Source of the DNA: an uncultured Planctomycetaceae bacterium
Lineage (GTDB): Bacteria > Planctomycetota > Phycisphaerae > UBA1845 > UTPLA1
Length of the DNA stretch: 11,872 bases
Assembly: GCA_938008425.1 (NCBI GenBank)
Contig: CALLKH010000490.1
Coordinates: 1 to 11,872, forward strand
Reading direction: 5' to 3'
The number at the start of each line of letters is the position of its first letter. Within the stretch, counting starts at the first letter, position 1. The notes under the pieces are model-generated. The model made no database searches. It was given only the letters and a program-made list of their open reading frames with translations, and was not told the origin of the DNA. Positions 9,162 through 11,872 of this stretch are shown one piece after another. The position numbers were made by a program, and so were the translations under genes.

Positions 9162-9170
9162 GATTCTTTG
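9151..9170 (+). repeat. Tandem 10-bp direct repeat upstream of the sigma promoter
   Basis: AGATTCTCTG (9151-9160) is followed immediately by AGATTCTTTG (9161-9170), with one mismatch. It spans the stop codon of the giant gene and abuts the putative -35 element, so it could be a regulator site. It may also be chance. Confidence 0.4.
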
Positions 9171-9198
9171 TAACCTTTCCGGCGGCCGGATAATCTGA
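9170..9198 (+). promoter_or_regulatory. Putative ECF-type autoregulatory promoter of the sigma/anti-sigma operon
   Basis: GTAACCT (9170-9176) resembles the ECF -35 with its AAC core. After a 16-base spacer, ATCTGA (9193-9198) matches GTCTAA at four of six positions. The spacer holds an odd palindrome, CCGGC-G-GCCGG (9179-9189). Transcription would begin around 9203-9206, at or within the first codon of the sigma gene (ATG9204). No Shine-Dalgarno precedes that codon, which fits a leaderless mRNA. Confidence 0.5.
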
Positions 9199-9203
9199 TC
9201 GGC

Positions 9204-9836
9204 ATGTCCGAGCCGATGCCGAAGGTGCCCGCGACCGCATCGCTCGTCGATGAACTCGATGAGACCGCGCTGGTTGTCAGGCTGCGCGCCAACGACGGGG
9301 CGGCTTTCGAGGAGTTGGTGCGGTGCTTCGGCGGCCGGATGCTGGCCGTCGCCCGTCGGCTCCTCTCGAATGAGGACGACGCCCGGGACGCGGCCCAAGA
9401 CGCCATGCTCTCCGCCTTTCGCGCGATCAACAGTTTTGCCGGCACCGCGAAGCTGTCGACCTGGCTTCATCGAATCACGGTGAACGCCTCGCTGATGAAA
9501 TTGCGTTCCCGTCGCCGCCAGCAGGAACAACCGATCGAAAACCTGCTTCCGCAGTTCCAGAATGACGGCCATCAGGTGAGACCGGCCGTCGAGTGGCGAC
9601 AGACTTCGCAGGACATCGCCCAGAATCGTGAATTGCGCGAGATGGTGCGGCGGTCCATCGATCAGCTTCCTGACACATACCGAACCGTTCTGATGCTTCG
9701 GGATATCGAGGAACTGGATACGCGAGAGACCGCCAAACTGCTCGGCATTGAGGAGAATGCCGTCAAGGTTCGACTACATCGGGCACGCCAGGCCCTTCGC
9801 ACGTTATTGGATACACACTTCCGAGGGGATGCCTGA
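9204..9836 (+). CDS. ECF-family RNA polymerase sigma factor
   Basis: A 210-residue sigma-70-family protein of extracytoplasmic-function type, which directs RNA polymerase to a stress or envelope regulon. Seen: region 2 (about residues 33-105) with DGAAFEELVRCF, DARDAAQDAMLSAFRAI and the -10-recognising segment F-A-G-T-A-K-L-S-T-W-L-H-R-I-T-V-N-A; a Gln-rich linker; and region 4 (about 144-204) with QLPDTYRTVLMLRD and the helix-turn-helix ETAKLLGIEENAVKVRLHRAR. Regions 1.1 and 3 are absent, as usual for ECF. The C-terminus has no extra domain. An alternative start is ATG9216. It is coupled to the next gene by a one-base overlap (TGATG), the standard arrangement with its anti-sigma factor. The inducing signal is unknown. 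Confidence 0.93.
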   Translation: MSEPMPKVPATASLVDELDETALVVRLRANDGAAFEELVRCFGGRMLAVARRLLSNEDDARDAAQDAMLSAFRAINSFAGTAKLSTWLHRITVNASLMKLRSRRRQQEQPIENLLPQFQNDGHQVRPAVEWRQTSQDIAQNRELREMVRRSIDQLPDTYRTVLMLRDIEELDTRETAKLLGIEENAVKVRLHRARQALRTLLDTHFRGDA

Positions 9837-10081
9837 TGCTGACTTGCCGCGAAATCATCGACTTTCTCATGGACTATCGGAATGGCGAACTGGATCCGGG
9901 TGTTCGTGACCGTTTCAACGAGCACATCGCCGTCTGCCCGCCCTGCGTCGCCTTCATGAAGACCTATGAAGAGACGATCAAACTCGGCAAGGCCGCCATG
10001 AAGGCCCCGTGCAACGGCCATGAGGATATTCCCCCCGAACTCGTTCAGGCCATCCTGAAGGCCCGAAGCGATGGAAAATGA
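9836..10081 (+). CDS. Short zinc-binding (ZAS/zf-HC2) anti-sigma factor
   Basis: An 81-residue protein that probably holds the ECF sigma factor inactive in the cytoplasm. Seen: Cys4, a helix with YRNGELDPGVRDRFNEH, and the H-x3-C-x2-C zinc motif (His30, Cys34, Cys37) that defines anti-sigma domains of the ZAS/zf-HC2 type. There is no transmembrane segment or sensor domain after it, only a charged tail of about 40 residues with one further Cys (in APCNGH). It is therefore a minimal soluble form, which in characterised relatives such as RsrA can respond to redox; that role is inference here. ATG9836 overlaps the sigma stop, and a strong GAGGGG lies seven bases upstream (9823-9828), inside the sigma gene. 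Confidence 0.85.
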   Translation: MLTCREIIDFLMDYRNGELDPGVRDRFNEHIAVCPPCVAFMKTYEETIKLGKAAMKAPCNGHEDIPPELVQAILKARSDGK

Positions 10082-10130
10082 CTCCCACCGGTGTTTGTGT
10101 TCTGATTCAGGTGCCGATCCCGATGGCGGG

Positions 10131-10147
10131 GTGTGAAGATTGCACAC
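10131..10147 (+). other. Small inverted repeat between the anti-sigma and acyltransferase genes
   Basis: GTGTG (10131-10135) and CACAC (10143-10147) pair around a seven-base loop, with a possible further GGC/GCC pairing outside a bulge. It lies in the 155-base gap, which also contains GATAAT (10184-10189), a good -10-like hexamer lacking a clear -35. It could be a weak terminator or operator. Confidence 0.25.
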
Positions 10148-10236
10148 GCCTGCCGGTTCTCGTGATGGCAGCGCATCTTTCACGATAATCACACTCGACT
10201 TGCGACGGAGAAGTGATTTCAATATCGGCCGACCCG

Positions 10237-11872
10237 ATGACCACCGGCTCCGATGGAATCACTCCCATGAATGCCACCCAGCCTGAGTCGCCGTTTCGGC
10301 TCATCCCCCGTACAAGTGCCCGCCCGTCGATCAAGGGTCTGTTTGCCTCGGCCGCCGAGCGCATGCTTGCATTTCCGTGGATGAACAGCATCTACCATGC
10401 CGCGTACGAGGCACCCGGCGACAAGGGGTTCAACGAACGGGTCCTCGATGCCATGCGCGTTCACTGGGGGCTTGCCGAGGCCGATCGCCGGCGAATTCCC
10501 GCGAGCGGACCGCTGATCGTCGTCGCCAACCACCCCTACGGCGGGCTGGAGGGGGTCGTTCTTGCGGCGGTTCTGCGCAGCGTGCGGCCGGATGTGAAGC
10601 TGCTGGCCAATTATCTGCTCGGCTGCATTCCCGAAATGCGCGATCAGTTCATTTTCGTCGATCCGTTCGGCGGGCCGGATGCCGCCCGCAAGAATGTCGG
10701 TGGCATGAAGGCCGCGATGCGCTGGCTCAGGCAGGGCGGTGTGCTGGGCATTTTTCCGGCCGGCGAGGTCGCCCATCTCACGTGGAAGAGCCGATGTGTG
10801 ACTGATCCCCATTGGAGCGAGACCGTTGGCCGCCTTGCGCTCCAGACCGGCGCGCCGGTGCTGCCGTTCTATTTCTCCGGCCGCAACAGTGGGCTGTTTC
10901 AGGCCGCGGGCTTGATTCATCCGCGACTGCGAACCGCGCTCCTGCCGCGCGAGATGAAGCGCCGGAGTGATCAGACCATCGACGTTCGAGTCGGCACCGT
11001 GATCAAGCCGGAGCGACTCGCCCGGTTCAAGACGCCGTCGGAGGTGACTTCATACCTTCGGCTGCGAACGTACATTCTCAAGGGCCGTTCGCCCGCTGCG
11101 CAGAAGTCGGACGATGCCGGTCCGGCTGTCGTGAACAACATCCCGCTTGCGGCACCCGTCGTCGCCCCGCAGCCGAAAGAGGCGATCGCCGCGGAGATCG
11201 CAGGGCTGCCTGCTGACGCGTGCCAGTTCGCCTCGGGCGAGTTTCAGGTGTTCATCACCAAGGCCGATGCGATCCCGCTTACGCTTCGCGAAATCGGTCG
11301 GCTCCGCGAGATCACTTTTCGCATCGTGGGCGAGGGTACGGGGCGTGAGATCGACCTCGATCGATTCGACGATCACTACCTGCACCTGTTCGTCTGGAAC
11401 AAGGTGAAGGAGCACATCGTCGGCGCGTATCGCCTCGGCCTGTCGGACAGAATCCTTCGCGAGCGCGGCGTGGACGGCTTTTACACGCGCACGCTCTTCA
11501 AGTACGGCGAAAAGCTGCCGCTTGAGATCGGCCCGTCGCTCGAGGCCGGTCGATCGTTCATTGTCGCGGAATATCAGAAGAGCCACTCAGCGCTGTCGAT
11601 GCTGTGGAAGGGCATGGGCCGGTTCATCGTCGCCAACCCGCGGTATCGCCACATCTTCGGCCCGGTCAGCATTTCCGATCGCTACCATTCGATGACCAAG
11701 CAGCTCCTGCTCGCGTTTCTCCAGACGGCCGATCATCGGGCGGCGCTCTCACGGCTGGTGCAGGCGACGAACCCGCCGCGCTGGGGCCGGTTCAGGGATT
11801 GCGACGAGCGCGAGCTTTCGACCATTGTGCGAAGCGTCGAGGATGTCGATGAACTCGTCGGCGAGATCGAGG
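10237..11872 (+). CDS. Bifunctional acyltransferase: PlsC-like domain fused to OlsB-type GNAT domain (OlsF-like), 3' partial
   Basis: The frame is open from a TAA at 10186 to the window end, giving at least 545 residues. The N-terminal domain (about 75-270) is a lysophospholipid-acyltransferase type: NHPYGGLEG (His99, Glu105), QFIFVDPFGG, and FPAGEVAH (from Phe173). After a Pro/Ala-rich linker (about 285-325), the C-terminal domain (about 336-490) carries the conserved ornithine/hemolysin-type N-acyltransferase pattern: LREITFRIVGEGTG, DHYLHLFVW, GAYRLG, LEAGRSFIVAEYQ, LWKGMGRF and GPVSIS. In OlsF of Serratia and Flavobacterium such a fusion makes ornithine lipids, the C-terminal domain N-acylating and the N-terminal domain O-acylating. 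The amino-acid substrate here (ornithine, glycine or another) cannot be told. Start options are ATG10237, ATG10267 and GTG10213; none has a good ribosome-binding site. Confidence 0.8.
   Translation, partial: MTTGSDGITPMNATQPESPFRLIPRTSARPSIKGLFASAAERMLAFPWMNSIYHAAYEAPGDKGFNERVLDAMRVHWGLAEADRRRIPASGPLIVVANHPYGGLEGVVLAAVLRSVRPDVKLLANYLLGCIPEMRDQFIFVDPFGGPDAARKNVGGMKAAMRWLRQGGVLGIFPAGEVAHLTWKSRCVTDPHWSETVGRLALQTGAPVLPFYFSGRNSGLFQAAGLIHPRLRTALLPREMKRRSDQTIDVRVGTVIKPERLARFKTPSEVTSYLRLRTYILKGRSPAAQKSDDAGPAVVNNIPLAAPVVAPQPKEAIAAEIAGLPADACQFASGEFQVFITKADAIPLTLREIGRLREITFRIVGEGTGREIDLDRFDDHYLHLFVWNKVKEHIVGAYRLGLSDRILRERGVDGFYTRTLFKYGEKLPLEIGPSLEAGRSFIVAEYQKSHSALSMLWKGMGRFIVANPRYRHIFGPVSISDRYHSMTKQLLLAFLQTADHRAALSRLVQATNPPRWGRFRDCDERELSTIVRSVEDVDELVGEIE

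Noticed and set aside
10140..10145. TTGCAC as a -35 for the acyltransferase gene
   Set aside because: No -10-like hexamer lies 16-18 bases downstream. The nearest good one (GATAAT at 10184) is too far.

Overview
This is a GC-rich window with every recognisable gene on the + strand. The most likely source is a planctomycete (Planctomycetota or a close relative). The clue is a very large secreted protein with Cys-containing calcium-loop-like repeats of the form D-C-[ND]-x-N-G-x-P-D-x-C-[DE], a style I associate with planctomycete exported proteins. Weak Shine-Dalgarno signals and an ECF sigma/anti-sigma pair also fit. The assignment is an inference from protein style, not from a marker gene.

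Layout. (1) 94-1914 encodes a full-length TypA/BipA ribosome-associated GTPase. Its G4 motif is altered, with Ile in place of the Asn of NKxD. (2) 1953-2738 encodes a GNAT-type acetyltransferase-like protein, 38 bases downstream and probably cotranscribed. (3) 2739-2999 is non-coding and unusually rich in palindromes. (4) 3000-9161 encodes a giant exported modular protein of about 2,053 residues. In order it has a signal peptide, a glutamine-amidotransferase-like domain, a beta domain, Cys/Asp-rich repeats in three blocks (2, 4 and 6 copies), an InlB-B-like domain, five Ig-like domains, five PKD-like domains, a C-terminal domain, and a Cys-Gly/hydrophobic/Arg-rich sorting tail. A genome-dispersed type of palindrome (CCCTCTCCC...GGGAGAGGG) lies in frame in its 5' end and makes the start uncertain. 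(5) 9204-9836 and 9836-10081 form a translationally coupled ECF sigma factor and zinc-binding cytoplasmic anti-sigma pair. A plausible ECF-type autoregulatory promoter lies in the 42-base gap before it, placed so that the mRNA would be leaderless. (6) 10237 to the window end encodes most of a two-domain acyltransferase: an N-terminal PlsC-like domain and a C-terminal OlsB/hemolysin-type GNAT domain. This is the OlsF-like architecture of aminolipid (ornithine- or glycine-lipid) synthesis, and the gene runs off the window.

How the parts may relate. The sigma/anti-sigma pair is the only regulatory module here. It sits directly between the giant surface protein and the lipid acyltransferase, so a role in envelope stress or envelope remodelling is possible but not shown. 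TypA and the GNAT protein look like an independent unit concerned with translation or stress. The most unusual content is the giant exported protein with its sorting tail and the palindrome-rich region at its 5' end.
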